64,000 bases of DNA from Alcaligenaceae bacterium SAGV5. Its GTDB lineage: Bacteria; Pseudomonadota; Gammaproteobacteria; Burkholderiales; Burkholderiaceae_B. The stretch's first letter is position 1; each line of letters opens with the position of its first letter. The notes beneath the pieces are model-generated. The model did not search any database, was not told the DNA's origin, and saw only the letters and a list, made by a program, of their open reading frames with translations. This document shows, piece by piece, positions 27,922 to 35,968 of this stretch. The stretch is taken from contig SPDP01000001.1 in assembly GCA_009360345.1 (NCBI GenBank), forward strand, positions 124,001-188,000, written 5' to 3'. The translations under genes were made by a program, and so were the position numbers.

Positions 27922-28797
27922 ATGAGTGCAAGTCACTCGGTTTCGGGCAAGGAGGCGCCGTACTATTTCGTGCCGGCTCCGTCCATGCATCCCGCCACGG
28001 CCAGCCTGGCGCTGCTGTTCTTCCTGCTGGGCATGGCCTTGTGGGTCAACAGCGTGAGCGTCGGCCCCTGGTTCGTGCTGGCCGGCGTCCTCGGTTTCCT
28101 GTTCGTGCTCTATCACTGGTTCGGCGATGCCATCGCCGAGTCCACCGGCGGCCTCTACAGCAAGCGCGTCGATGCCTCCTACCGCTGGAGCATGAGCTGG
28201 TTCATCTTCTCCGAAGTCATGTTCTTCGCGGCCTTCTTCGGCGCGCTGTTCTATGCCCGCGCGATCACGACGCCCTGGCTGTCCGATCTCGACACCCGGA
28301 TGGTGCTGTGGCCCGACTTCGCCGGCGCCTGGCCCAATACCGGCCCCGCCGGGACCATCGAGCCCTTCACCGCGATGGGGCCCTTCTGGATCCCCACCAT
28401 CAACACGGCCCTGCTGCTGACCTCGGGCGTGACGCTCACCATCTCGCACCACGCGCTGCTGGCCAGCAACCGGGCGAAAGCCGCGTTCTGGTTGTTCGTC
28501 ACCATCCTGCTGGGCGCGACCTTCATGGGTTTCCAGGCCTATGAATACTTCCATGCCTACACCGAGCTGAACCTCAAGCTCACCTCGGGCGCCTTCGGCT
28601 CCACCTTCTACATGCTGACGGGTTTCCACGGTTTCCACGTCACCATGGGCGCCCTCATGCTGGCGGTGATGCTGCGCCGCCTGATCCGGGGCGACTTCAC
28701 GGCCACGCACCATTTCGGTTTCGAGGGCGCTGCCTGGTACTGGCACTTCGTCGACGTCGTGTGGCTGGGCCTGTATCTGTTCGTCTACTGGTTCTAG
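27922..28797 (+). CDS. ctaE: cytochrome c oxidase subunit III
   Basis: 291-residue subunit with seven membrane helices, which stabilises subunit I and may guide oxygen. Family landmarks: YYFVPAPSMHPATASLALL at the N-terminus, RWSMSWFIFSEVMFFAAFFGALFYAR, GFHGFHVTMGALML and WYWHFVDVVWLGLYLFVYW at the end. The ATG at 27922 follows AAGGAG; the longer open frame is not coding. It ends the first block of the operon, followed by a repeat-rich gap. Confidence 0.97.
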   Translation: MSASHSVSGKEAPYYFVPAPSMHPATASLALLFFLLGMALWVNSVSVGPWFVLAGVLGFLFVLYHWFGDAIAESTGGLYSKRVDASYRWSMSWFIFSEVMFFAAFFGALFYARAITTPWLSDLDTRMVLWPDFAGAWPNTGPAGTIEPFTAMGPFWIPTINTALLLTSGVTLTISHHALLASNRAKAAFWLFVTILLGATFMGFQAYEYFHAYTELNLKLTSGAFGSTFYMLTGFHGFHVTMGALMLAVMLRRLIRGDFTATHHFGFEGAAWYWHFVDVVWLGLYLFVYWF

Positions 28798-29010
28798 AGG
28801 AAGGGTCCCAACGGAAGGCTCCCCCCCTGTGCGCTGACGTGCGCCCCCGGGGGCGGCACCGGCGGACCGGAAGGGAAAGCCCACCCCCCAAAGCGGCCGT
28901 CGGCCGCTCCCCCTCAAGGGGGCGGCACTGGCAGACCGGCAAAGCCGGATCCGCGGTGCCCTTGGGGGGCGGTTTTTCCGATGTGGGGGCCGGGCGCGTG
29001 ATGGAGCGTT
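28798..29010. repeat. hairpin-rich intergenic repeat with terminator-like end
   Basis: The 369-nt gap from 28798 to 29166 has no credible gene. It holds nested inverted repeats: GCGGCCGTCGGCCGC (28893-28907), CCGGCAAAGCCGG (28936-28948), and outer arms CAAGGG/GCAC facing GTGCCCTTG around the latter. A T5 run follows at 28973-28977 behind GGGGGGCGG. The G/C-run style looks like the dispersed intergenic repeats of Bordetella and Achromobacter (recollection, not a search). It probably also terminates the ctaE transcript. In the rest of the gap (29011-29166) I see nothing. Confidence 0.6.
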
Positions 29011-29166
29011 GATCTGTCCTCGCGCGGCCTGCGACAGTTGGCCGCTTCCGTGGCGTGGGGCGCGCTGGCAAACTGGCAGGCTGAGACTTGCCGGTGGCCC
29101 GGGCAGGGCCCGTTCTTCGCGGTCCGCCGGGGCCGTCCAGACGTCGCGCCGCCTGGCGCGGACCGG

Positions 29167-29367
29167 TCAACGCAGGCCGGTGCTCTGGATCCAGCCCATC
29201 CAATGGGCGAACAGGACGAACAGGAACAGCAGCACCGACAGGCCGATACGGGCCGTCAGCGCACGGGCCATACGCTTGCTGTTGCCGGTATCCCTCATCA
29301 GGTAGACCAGGGCGGAAGCCAAGCTGTACAGAATGCCGACGAAGGCTATGCCTACTATGATGCGCAT
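29167..29367 (-). CDS. twin-transmembrane protein, DUF2909 family
   Basis: 66-residue membrane protein with two helices (about residues 4-24 and 41-60) joined by a basic loop NSKRMARALTAR. This is the DUF2909 pattern seen near oxidase assembly genes in betaproteobacteria. GGAGGAGAG lies 7 nt before the ATG at 29367. It is read against the surrounding operon, between ctaE and surf1. The longer open frame on this strand is a shadow of surf1. Confidence 0.8.
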   Translation of the reverse strand: MRIIVGIAFVGILYSLASALVYLMRDTGNSKRMARALTARIGLSVLLFLFVLFAHWMGWIQSTGLR

Positions 29368-29430
29368 CGAATCTCTCCTCCAGCCCGCGATTATGGCAGT
29401 CCGCGCGGTGCCGTGCGCTTCTTCCGCCAC

Positions 29431-30246
29431 ATGAAACGCGCGACGTCCGATCTCTCCGGCATGCCGGCGCCGGTTCCGCGGGCCGTCCGCAGGCACGCCG
29501 GCGGTGGATCGGTGCCGTTGGCCCTGGTGCTGCTGGCCGCGGCCGTGGTGGTCACGGTTTCGCTGGGTCGCTGGCAACTCGGGCGAGCCCACGAGAAAGC
29601 GGCCACGCTGGCCGCGCTCGAGGCGGGCCGCACCCTGCCGCCGCTGCCGCTGGGGCCCGACCGCGCGGGCGAGGACCTGATCCCCTGGCGTTCGGCCCAG
29701 GCGTCCGGCCACTGGCTGGCCGACCGGACGGTGCTGCTGGACAACCGCATGGCGGACGGCCGGCCGGGCTTCTGGGTCGTGACGCCGCTGGCGTTCGACG
29801 ACGAGGGCCGGCAGGCGGTGGCCGTGCTGCGAGGCTGGCTGCCGCGTCCGGTGCCGGATGCCCCGGTGTCCATCCGTACGCCGTCGGGCCCGGTCACGGT
29901 GCGCGGCGAACTCGTCCCGCGCGTGCCCCGGCTGTTCGAACTGCCGGCGCTGAGCGGCCGCAAGCGCGACGAACTGGCATCCAGCCTGCCCGGCTGGCCC
30001 GGGGCGCCGCCCCGGGTGCAGAACCTGGAGCTGGACACCTATGCCAAGGCCACGGGCGTGGCCCTGCTGCCCGCGGTGCTGGAACAGACAGGCGATGCGC
30101 CGGACGGACTGGTCCGCGACTGGGCCGGCCCGCCTACCAATATAGACACGCATCGCGGTTATGCGTTGCAGTGGTTTTCGTTCGCGGCCATCGCCGCCAT
30201 CGCTTTTGGAGTCATCCTTGTCCGAGTCCTCCGTCCGAAACGCTAG
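29431..30246 (+). CDS. SURF1 family cytochrome oxidase biogenesis protein
   Basis: 271-residue SURF1/Shy1 homologue, which delivers haem a to subunit I. Two membrane helices bracket a periplasmic domain: about residues 30-52 (ALVLLAAAVVVTVSLGRWQLGR, with the family's GxWQ) and the C-terminus (FAAIAAIAFGVILVRVL). The motif NIDTHRGYALQWF before TM2 is diagnostic. The next ATG, ten codons on, is an alternative start. It overlaps the following gene by 29 nt. Confidence 0.92.
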   Translation: MKRATSDLSGMPAPVPRAVRRHAGGGSVPLALVLLAAAVVVTVSLGRWQLGRAHEKAATLAALEAGRTLPPLPLGPDRAGEDLIPWRSAQASGHWLADRTVLLDNRMADGRPGFWVVTPLAFDDEGRQAVAVLRGWLPRPVPDAPVSIRTPSGPVTVRGELVPRVPRLFELPALSGRKRDELASSLPGWPGAPPRVQNLELDTYAKATGVALLPAVLEQTGDAPDGLVRDWAGPPTNIDTHRGYALQWFSFAAIAAIAFGVILVRVLRPKR

Positions 30247-30862
30247 CGGCGCCGCCGTCCGGCCCCGGCGCTCGCTGTTCGCCCTGTACGCGGTGCTGGC
30301 GATATGCGCCGCGCCTGTGCTGGTGGCCGCGCTGGTCTATTTCCTGGAGTGGCGCCCGGGCAGCGCCGGCACCAACTACGGCGACCTGGTCGAGCCGCAG
30401 CGGCCGGTTCCGCCGGCCGAACAATTACGATTGACGGACCTGGACGGCAGCCCGTTCGACCTGGGCAGCCTGAACGGCAAATGGGTCATGGTGGCCGCGC
30501 ATGGCGGCGACTGCGGCGACGAGTGCGCCAAGAAGCTCTACATCATGCGCCAGACGCATGCCAGCACGGGCAAGAATGTGGGCCGTATCGAACGCGTCTG
30601 GCTGATCCTGGACGACGAGCCCGTGCCGACCATGGTCATCCGGGCCTACGAAGGGACCCACATGGTCCGGGCCCGGGCCGAGCAGGTAGGCCGCTTCCTC
30701 GCGCTGCCGCCCGGCGTGGACGCCACGCCCGCCGCGCTGAGCCAGCACATCTGGCTGATCGACCCGCGCAACAACCTGATGCTTCGTTTCCCCGAGAATC
30801 CCGATCCTTTGCGCCTGCGCGACGACATCGGCAAGCTGTTGCACGCTTCGCGCATCGGCTAG
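30218..30862 (+). CDS. Sco1/thioredoxin-like membrane protein of the oxidase cluster
   Basis: 214-residue protein with one N-terminal helix (about residues 20-42) and a periplasmic thioredoxin-like domain. LTDLDGSPFDLGSLNGKW and a CGDEC (Cys-x3-Cys, about residues 104-108) mirror the SCO copper site, but the usual distal SCO histidine is not obvious. Known only as a conserved companion of ctaA in betaproteobacteria. It may be a thiol reductase or copper chaperone for CuA. The frame has no good ATG; a TTG at 30218 after GGAG fits and overlaps surf1. Confidence 0.7.
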   Translation: MSESSVRNASGAAVRPRRSLFALYAVLAICAAPVLVAALVYFLEWRPGSAGTNYGDLVEPQRPVPPAEQLRLTDLDGSPFDLGSLNGKWVMVAAHGGDCGDECAKKLYIMRQTHASTGKNVGRIERVWLILDDEPVPTMVIRAYEGTHMVRARAEQVGRFLALPPGVDATPAALSQHIWLIDPRNNLMLRFPENPDPLRLRDDIGKLLHASRIG

Positions 30863-30874
30863 GGGTAGCGCAGC

Positions 30875-31924
30875 ATGGACACGCAACGCCCCGAGCAGGG
30901 GACCTCCCGGACCCGCGCCCGCTACGCCAGGCTGGTGGCGATCACGATGTTCCTGACCTTCGACCTGATCATGTTCGGCGCGTTCGTGCGGCTGACCGAT
31001 TCGGGTCTGGGCTGCCCCGACTGGCCGGGCTGCTACGGCAATGCCTCGCCCATCGGGGCGCGGCACGACATCCACGCCGCCGCGACGGCCATGCCCGAGG
31101 GACCGGTTACACTGTTCAAGGCCTGGATAGAGATGGTCCACCGCTACGCGGGCACCCTGCTGGGCATCCTGATCATCGCCATCGTGTTCATGGCCTGGCG
31201 CCACCGCAAGGCGCTGGCGCAGTCGCCCTGGCTGGCCACGGTGATCCTGCCGGCGGTCTGCCTGCAGGGGGCTTTCGGCGCCTGGACCGTCACCCACCAA
31301 CTGATGCCGGCCGTGGTCACCGCCCACCTGCTGGGCGGGATCAGCCTGCTGGCGTTGCTGACCTGGCTGTCGGCCAGGCAGACCGTGCTGCCGGATATCG
31401 TGCCAGAAGCCGGACGTTGGCGGAAATACGTGGCTGTTGGCCTGGTGTTGCTGTATACGCAGCTGGCGCTGGGCGGCTGGGTCAGCACGAACTACGCGGC
31501 CTTGGCCTGCATGGATTTTCCGACCTGCCACGGGCAGTGGGTGCCGGATATGGATTTCCACGGCGGCTATTCGATCGTGCGCGGGCTGGGCGAGCTGCCT
31601 TCGGGCGAGATCATCTCGCAAAGCGCGCTCACCGCCATCCACTGGACGCACCGCAATTTCGCGTTCGTGGTCTTGATCTACCTGGGCGGCCTGGCGCTCA
31701 GGCTGCGCCGCTACGAAGGCCTGCAGGGGCCGTCGCGGGCGCTGCTGGCCATGCTCGTGGTGCAACTGCTGACCGGGCTGACCAGCATTTTCCTGCAATG
31801 GCCTATAGTGATCGCGGTGCTGCATAACGGCGGGGCCGCCGTCCTGACCATCCTGTGCGTGACGCTGCTGGTCAGGCTGGCACGGGCCCGCCACGCGCCG
31901 GCGAACGGCGCGAGGGCCTACTGA
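30875..31924 (+). CDS. ctaA: haem A synthase (CtaA/Cox15)
   Basis: 349-residue membrane enzyme that oxidises the C8 methyl of haem O to give haem A. Eight helices in two four-helix halves. Axial histidines are expected in EMVHRYAG (about residues 88-95) and in VTAHLLGG of the first half, and AIHWTHRNFAF of the second. The opening GAFVRLTDSGLGCPDWPGCYG and its echo MDFPTCHGQW carry paired cysteines, as in class D/B enzymes. It starts 12 nt after the Sco-like gene and is followed within 15 nt by ctaB. Confidence 0.95.
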   Translation: MDTQRPEQGTSRTRARYARLVAITMFLTFDLIMFGAFVRLTDSGLGCPDWPGCYGNASPIGARHDIHAAATAMPEGPVTLFKAWIEMVHRYAGTLLGILIIAIVFMAWRHRKALAQSPWLATVILPAVCLQGAFGAWTVTHQLMPAVVTAHLLGGISLLALLTWLSARQTVLPDIVPEAGRWRKYVAVGLVLLYTQLALGGWVSTNYAALACMDFPTCHGQWVPDMDFHGGYSIVRGLGELPSGEIISQSALTAIHWTHRNFAFVVLIYLGGLALRLRRYEGLQGPSRALLAMLVVQLLTGLTSIFLQWPIVIAVLHNGGAAVLTILCVTLLVRLARARHAPANGARAY

Positions 31925-31939
31925 AGTTCGGGAATCCTC

Positions 31940-32824
31940 ATGGAAAGCATTACTGTGTCTACCGTCAGTCTGCGTCTTCGGCAATATTGGGTGTTGACCA
32001 AGCCTCGGGTCAGCCAGCTTGCCGTTTTCTGCGCAGTCATCGGCATGTTCCTGGCCACGCCCGCCGTGCCGCCGTGGCGCACGGTCGTCGCGGCGACCGT
32101 GGGCATCTGGCTGCTCGCGGCAGCCGCGTTCGCGATCAATTGCCTGATCGAGGAGCAGGTCGACGCGCGCATGGTCCGCACCGCGCACCGGCCCTCCGCC
32201 CGGGGCGACATCGGCGCCCTGCAGATCATCGGCATGTCGGGCGTGGTCGGCGGACTTGGGATGCTGGTGCTCTATACCCTGGTCAATCCGCTGACCATGT
32301 GGCTGACCTTCGCGACCTTCGTCGGCTACGCCATCATCTATACCGTCATCCTGAAGCCGCGCACGCCGCAGAACATCGTCATCGGCGGCCTTTCCGGCGC
32401 GATGCCGCCGGCATTGGGCTGGGCCGCCGTGGCCAACAACGTCCCGGCCGAAGCGTGGCTGCTGGTGCTGATCATCTTCATCTGGACGCCCCCCCATTTC
32501 TGGGCCCTGGCGCTGTACCGCACCAAGGATTACGAGAACGCCGGCCTGCCCATGCTGCCCGTCACGCACGGCCAGAAGCTCACGCGGCTGCACATCCTGC
32601 TCTACTCCGTGGCGCTGTTCGCCACCACGGTGCTGCCCTATGTCATCCGCATGAGCGGGCTGGTCTACCTGGTCAGCGCCGTGGTCCTGGGCGCGGTGTT
32701 CGTGGGCTATGCCTGGAAGCTCTACCGCCACTACAGCGACGAGCTGGCGCGGCGGTTGTTTCGCTATTCGATCCTGTATCTGTCGCTGCTCTTCGCGGCG
32801 CTGCTGGTCGACCACTGGATGTGA
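31940..32824 (+). CDS. ctaB: protohaem IX farnesyltransferase (haem O synthase)
   Basis: 294-residue UbiA-family prenyltransferase with about nine helices that makes haem O from haem B and farnesyl diphosphate. The Asp-rich prenyl-diphosphate site appears as [19 protein letters not shown] (about residues 69-87), and [18 protein letters not shown] is typical. It opens with [12 protein letters not shown]. Directly behind ctaA, so haem O and haem A synthesis are made together. Seven bases separate it from the sco gene. Confidence 0.96.
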   Translation: MESITVSTVSLRLRQYWVLTKPRVSQLAVFCAVIGMFLATPAVPPWRTVVAATVGIWLLAAAAFAINCLIEEQVDARMVRTAHRPSARGDIGALQIIGMSGVVGGLGMLVLYTLVNPLTMWLTFATFVGYAIIYTVILKPRTPQNIVIGGLSGAMPPALGWAAVANNVPAEAWLLVLIIFIWTPPHFWALALYRTKDYENAGLPMLPVTHGQKLTRLHILLYSVALFATTVLPYVIRMSGLVYLVSAVVLGAVFVGYAWKLYRHYSDELARRLFRYSILYLSLLFAALLVDHWM

Positions 32825-32831
32825 GGTAGTC

Positions 32832-33431
32832 ATGGCCGAGTTTGGTGTTTCCCGTCGTTTCGTCCTGCGCGCCGGCGCCGCCGCCGTGGCGGCGGCGATG
32901 CTGGCGGCTTGCGAAAAGAAGCCGTCGTTCAACAGCACCGACGTCAGTGGGTCGGACCTGGGCACCGATCTGTCGTTGACGGATTTCAACGGCCAGCCGC
33001 GCACGCTGCAGGATTTCAAGGGCAAGGTCCTGGTGGTGTTCTTCGGCTTCGTGCAATGCCCCGACGTCTGCCCGACCGCGCTGGCCGAGTTCGTGCAGGT
33101 CAAGAACAGCCTGGGCAAGGACGGCGACCGGCTCCAGGTGGCATTCGTGACCGTGGACCCCGAACGCGATACGCCCGAGATTCTGCGCGCCTACGTGACC
33201 CAGTTCGACCCCAGCTTCCTGGGGCTGCGCGGCGACGCCGACGCCACCGCCCGCGTGGCCAAGTCCTTCAAGGTGTTCTACGCCAAGGTGCCCGGCAAGG
33301 AGCCTGGTTCCTACACCATGGACCACACCGCCGGCGTCTACATCTACGACCCCGAGGGCCACCTGCGCCTGTTCGCCCGCCACACCGCCGGCGCCGACGC
33401 CCTGACCAGCGATATCCGCCAGCTGTTGTAG
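32832..33431 (+). CDS. SCO family copper chaperone lipoprotein
   Basis: 199-residue SCO1/SenC protein that delivers copper to the CuA site. The N-terminus combines a twin-arginine-like SRRFVLR and a lipobox ending LAAC, so it is probably a lipoprotein anchored in the membrane. The thioredoxin fold carries the copper ligands CPDVC (about residues 77-81) and the distal histidine in YTMDHTAGVYIYD (about residue 165). Last gene of the oxidase block, followed by a terminator. Confidence 0.95.
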   Translation: MAEFGVSRRFVLRAGAAAVAAAMLAACEKKPSFNSTDVSGSDLGTDLSLTDFNGQPRTLQDFKGKVLVVFFGFVQCPDVCPTALAEFVQVKNSLGKDGDRLQVAFVTVDPERDTPEILRAYVTQFDPSFLGLRGDADATARVAKSFKVFYAKVPGKEPGSYTMDHTAGVYIYDPEGHLRLFARHTAGADALTSDIRQLL

Positions 33432-33458
33432 GGTCTTCCGGTTTTTTCTCCAGCGTTC

Positions 33459-33492
33459 CGGCCCGCCTTGCCCGCGGGCCGTTTCACTTTTG
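33459..33492 (+). terminator. Rho-independent-like terminator after the oxidase block
   Basis: Eight-bp stem (33459-33466 with 33474-33481, CGGCCCGC/GCGGGCCG) with a 7-nt loop, followed by TTTCACTTTT. It lies 28 nt after the sco stop codon. Confidence 0.6.
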
Positions 33493-33589
33493 GCAAATGG
33501 TCAACGCAGTTGTGACCGGAATGCAGGTTGTTTCGGCCATCCGTTCGGCACACCATGGTGATTGGTGAGGACAAATCCCACGGAACGCA

Positions 33590-33650
33590 TGCACGAAACA
33601 GATTCGTGCAACGTTATGGCCGGGATGTATACATCGTGCCGACAAGGCAC
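33590..33650. promoter_or_regulatory. cluster of three palindromes before a broken Bug gene
   Basis: Within 61 nt: TGCACGAA-5-TTCGTGCA (33590-33610, perfect 8-bp arms), GATGTATACATC (33624-33635, perfect 12-bp palindrome with the GTATAC core common to GntR operators), and GTGCC-5-GGCAC (33636-33650). No regulator gene adjoins. They look like operators left from a regulator-receptor pair whose regulator is gone or lies elsewhere. Confidence 0.5.
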
Positions 33651-33672
33651 CCGACATCGCTGAGGAGATCCG

Positions 33673-33999
33673 GTGGCAATGTTCAAAGCAATTCGCTTCA
33701 TCGCGCTGGGCCTTGCGGTCCAGGGGCCGGTGTTCGCGGCCGCGGAATCCTATCCGGCGGGGCCGGTGACCATCGTCGTGCCCTATGCCGCCGGCGGCCT
33801 GGCCGACAATATCGCACGTCCGATCGCCGATGCCCTGGGGCGTGAGTTGAAGCAACCGTTCATTGTGGAGAACAAGGGTGGGGCGGGAGGGCCCCGGCAC
33901 CCCGGACAAGACCTGCACCGCTGGTCGCGCAGATCCGCGGGCTTCAGTGCGGTCGGTCTTCTCTTCTTGAATGGGATAAAGAACTTTCGCCGTCCTTGA
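33673..33999 (+). pseudogene. truncated Bug-family receptor
   Basis: GTG start after GAGGAG, a signal peptide, then ESYPAGPVTIVVPYAAGGLAD and KQPFIVENKGGAGG, clear Bug residues up to about 33888. After that point the frame leaves the family: PRHPGQDLHRWSRRSAG and what follows have no Bug character. The frame stops at 109 residues against about 320 for the family. The last two-thirds are missing from the window. An expressed product would be an export signal plus one receptor lobe fragment, so I call it a pseudogene. It lies at the left border of the accessory region beside a 24-bp inverted repeat. Confidence 0.8.
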
Positions 34000-34029
34000 A
34001 TCTGCGATCGTCACTCATCATCGTCGGTA

Positions 34030-34090
34030 GTCCTTGACCGGTGGGGTGGGGCGCCCCACCGCGGGCCGCCCCACCCCACCGGTCAAGGAC
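34030..34090. repeat. 24-bp perfect inverted repeat
   Basis: Arms 34030-34053 and 34067-34090 are perfect complements of 24 bp, separated by a 13-nt spacer. The arm begins GTCCTTGACCGGTGGGGTGG. There is no U tract. It sits between the truncated Bug gene and the 3' end of the aconitase-family small subunit. It could be a strong factor-independent or bidirectional terminator, or a repeat left by a mobile element. Confidence 0.8.
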
Positions 34091-34113
34091 GGTTCAAGAA
34101 CCTACCGTTGACG

Positions 34114-34644
34114 CTAGCGCGCCGCGAACTCGCCAGCCAGCGCGTTGACCAGCCCGCCGCTCTCCCAGATCCGCACCATCTGCGGCGAAAACGGCGGCGA
34201 CGGGATGACGCGGCCGTCGGCCAGTTCGATCGCGCCGGTGGCCGGCGTGACGCCGATCACGTCGCCGTCGGCCACGGCCTGCGTGATGCCGGGGACGAGC
34301 AGTATCGGCAGGCCCTGGCTGAGCGCCCGCCGGATGAAGCCCGATTCGCAGGATTCCACCAGCACCGCGGCGATGCCCGATGCCTTGATGGCGACGCTGA
34401 CTTCCACGTGGTTGTGATGCGCGAAGTTCTTGCCGCCGACGACGATGTCGCCCGGCTGGACGTTCGACGGGAATTCGGGCCGCAATTGGCGAAAACACAT
34501 CTGCCTGAGCGCGTCCAGGTCGAACGGCTTGCCGAAGCCGTCGCGCACCGCGGCGAATTCGATGATGCCGTCGTCGCCGCAGACCTGGTCGCCGAACTTC
34601 CAGACCCGGCCCCGCAGGGTGCGCACGGAGGATGCTTCGTTCAT
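34114..34644 (-). CDS. aconitase-family small subunit (LeuD-like)
   Basis: 176-residue swivel-domain subunit of a two-subunit hydro-lyase. The core reads GRVWKFGDQVCGDDGI at the N-terminus, VVGGKNFAHHNHVEVSVAIKASG (about residues 68-90; replaces the usual GxNFGxGSSREHA) and SFARRA-like SGFIRRALSQGLP. The FAHHNHVE variant is unusual: leucine biosynthesis enzymes have FGCGSSREHAP, so the substrate is likely to differ (dimethylmaleate, methylated or other C-branched dicarboxylates). It follows its large subunit with a 13-nt gap. Not the leucine pathway, because no leuB or leuA is nearby. Confidence 0.85.
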   Translation of the reverse strand: MNEASSVRTLRGRVWKFGDQVCGDDGIIEFAAVRDGFGKPFDLDALRQMCFRQLRPEFPSNVQPGDIVVGGKNFAHHNHVEVSVAIKASGIAAVLVESCESGFIRRALSQGLPILLVPGITQAVADGDVIGVTPATGAIELADGRVIPSPPFSPQMVRIWESGGLVNALAGEFAAR

Positions 34645-34657
34645 GTCGTGCCGCTCC

Positions 34658-35944
34658 TCAAAGCCGGCCCGCCAGCAGCGGGCGGGGGTCGGTGATCTCG
34701 CCGGCCACGGCCGAGGCCGCCACCGTATAGGGCGAGGCGAGGTGGACCGCGGCCTGGGTGCTGCCGTTGCGGCCCTGGTAGTTGAACTGGTGGGTGGTGA
34801 TCGAGACGTCCTCGCCGCTGAGCACGCCCAGGTAGCCCCAACAGGTATTGCAGCCGGGCGACAGCACGGTGGCGCCGGCCTCGGCGAACACCTCCAGCAA
34901 CCCTTCGCGGGCGGCCGCGGCGTAGACGTTCTGGCTGCCCGGCGAGATGTACATCGTGACGTGCTGTGCGATCCGGCGGCCGCGCAGCACGGCGGCCGTC
35001 GCCCGCATGTCTTCCAGCCGGTTGTTGGCGCAGGACCCCACGGCGGCCTGGTCGATGCGTCGGCCCGCCACTTGCGCGACGTCCACCGCGCCGCTTTGCG
35101 TGGGCGGCACGGTCACCATGGGGGTCAGTTGCGACAGATCGTAGGTCAGCACCGCCGCGTAGTCAGCGTCCGGGTCGCTGCGCAGGACTTGATACGGCCG
35201 GCCATCGGCGCGTTCGTCGACGTAGTCGAGCGCGCGCGCATCGACGTCCATGATGGCGGTATCGGACCCCGTGTGGAAGGTCGAGGCCAGGATGGCCTGC
35301 CGGTCGTCCAGGCTCAGCCCGGCCAGCGCCGGCCCGCCGTACTCGACGCAGCATTGCAGGAAGGTGCCCTGTTCCTCGTGGTCGCGAATGATGGACTGGA
35401 CCAGGTCGCGTCCGGTCACGCCGAAGGGCAGGCTGCCCACCAGTTCGATCCGTACCGTGCGCGGCACGCAGACCCAGTGCTGGTCGTTGAGCAGCGGCGC
35501 CAGCACGTCGGTGGACATGGAAATGTTCAGCGCGCCCACCGCGCCGATCGAGGCGATGTTGCCTTCGTCCGAAAAGACCAGGGACCCGGGCCGGGCGTAG
35601 CCGCGCTCGACCAGCACCAGGTGGCGCAGCCCGGTGTTGGGGCCGTAGAAGTTGTCGACCCCGAAGTCGCGCGTCAGCTGCTTGAGCATGTGATGCGTCG
35701 CGGCGTGCGGCGAACCGGTGGCGGCCGCCGGCGTGTGGTCGATGACGATGATGGCCTTCTCGGGCCGGGCGAACGAGGTCGCGCCTATTTTCTCCAGGTT
35801 GCGCTTGTGCATGGGCCAGACCATTTCCTGGGTGACCACGTGGTCCGGCACACAGTTGACGTATTCGCCCGGCGCCACGGTCTCGCGGCCCGCGGCGCGG
35901 GCGAGGATCTTCTGGGCGATGGTCTGGCCGGTGGAGGCTGGCAT
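34658..35944 (-). CDS. aconitase-family large subunit (LeuC-like)
   Basis: 428-residue 4Fe-4S hydro-lyase subunit. The three cluster cysteines are in VGSCANNR (about residue 296) and SPGCNTCWGYLG (about residues 356 and 359). It starts GQTIAQKILARAAGRETVAPGEYV, as LeuC/DmdA proteins do, and HTPAAATG holds the active-site histidine region. The protein is 40 residues shorter than E. coli LeuC and resembles the HacA/DmdA/LeuC2 branch. Together with the small subunit it should move water within a hydroxy-dicarboxylate. The pair follows a Bug receptor gene and is read in the same direction. Confidence 0.88.
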   Translation of the reverse strand: MPASTGQTIAQKILARAAGRETVAPGEYVNCVPDHVVTQEMVWPMHKRNLEKIGATSFARPEKAIIVIDHTPAAATGSPHAATHHMLKQLTRDFGVDNFYGPNTGLRHLVLVERGYARPGSLVFSDEGNIASIGAVGALNISMSTDVLAPLLNDQHWVCVPRTVRIELVGSLPFGVTGRDLVQSIIRDHEEQGTFLQCCVEYGGPALAGLSLDDRQAILASTFHTGSDTAIMDVDARALDYVDERADGRPYQVLRSDPDADYAAVLTYDLSQLTPMVTVPPTQSGAVDVAQVAGRRIDQAAVGSCANNRLEDMRATAAVLRGRRIAQHVTMYISPGSQNVYAAAAREGLLEVFAEAGATVLSPGCNTCWGYLGVLSGEDVSITTHQFNYQGRNGSTQAAVHLASPYTVAASAVAGEITDPRPLLAGRL

Positions 35945-35968
35945 GGCAAGGTTTCCTGTGGGAATCGG

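Noticed and set aside
28893-28948. CRISPR-like repeats
   Set aside because: The symmetric elements differ from each other and have no regular spacing or unique spacers; they are hairpins.
30425-33118. 897-codon minus-strand frame across ctaA, ctaB and sco
   Set aside because: His/Gln/Arg-rich antisense frame; genes on the other strand are diagnostic.
34114-35944. leuCD of leucine biosynthesis
   Set aside because: No leuA or leuB nearby, variant small-subunit motif, short large subunit, and a catabolic neighbourhood.
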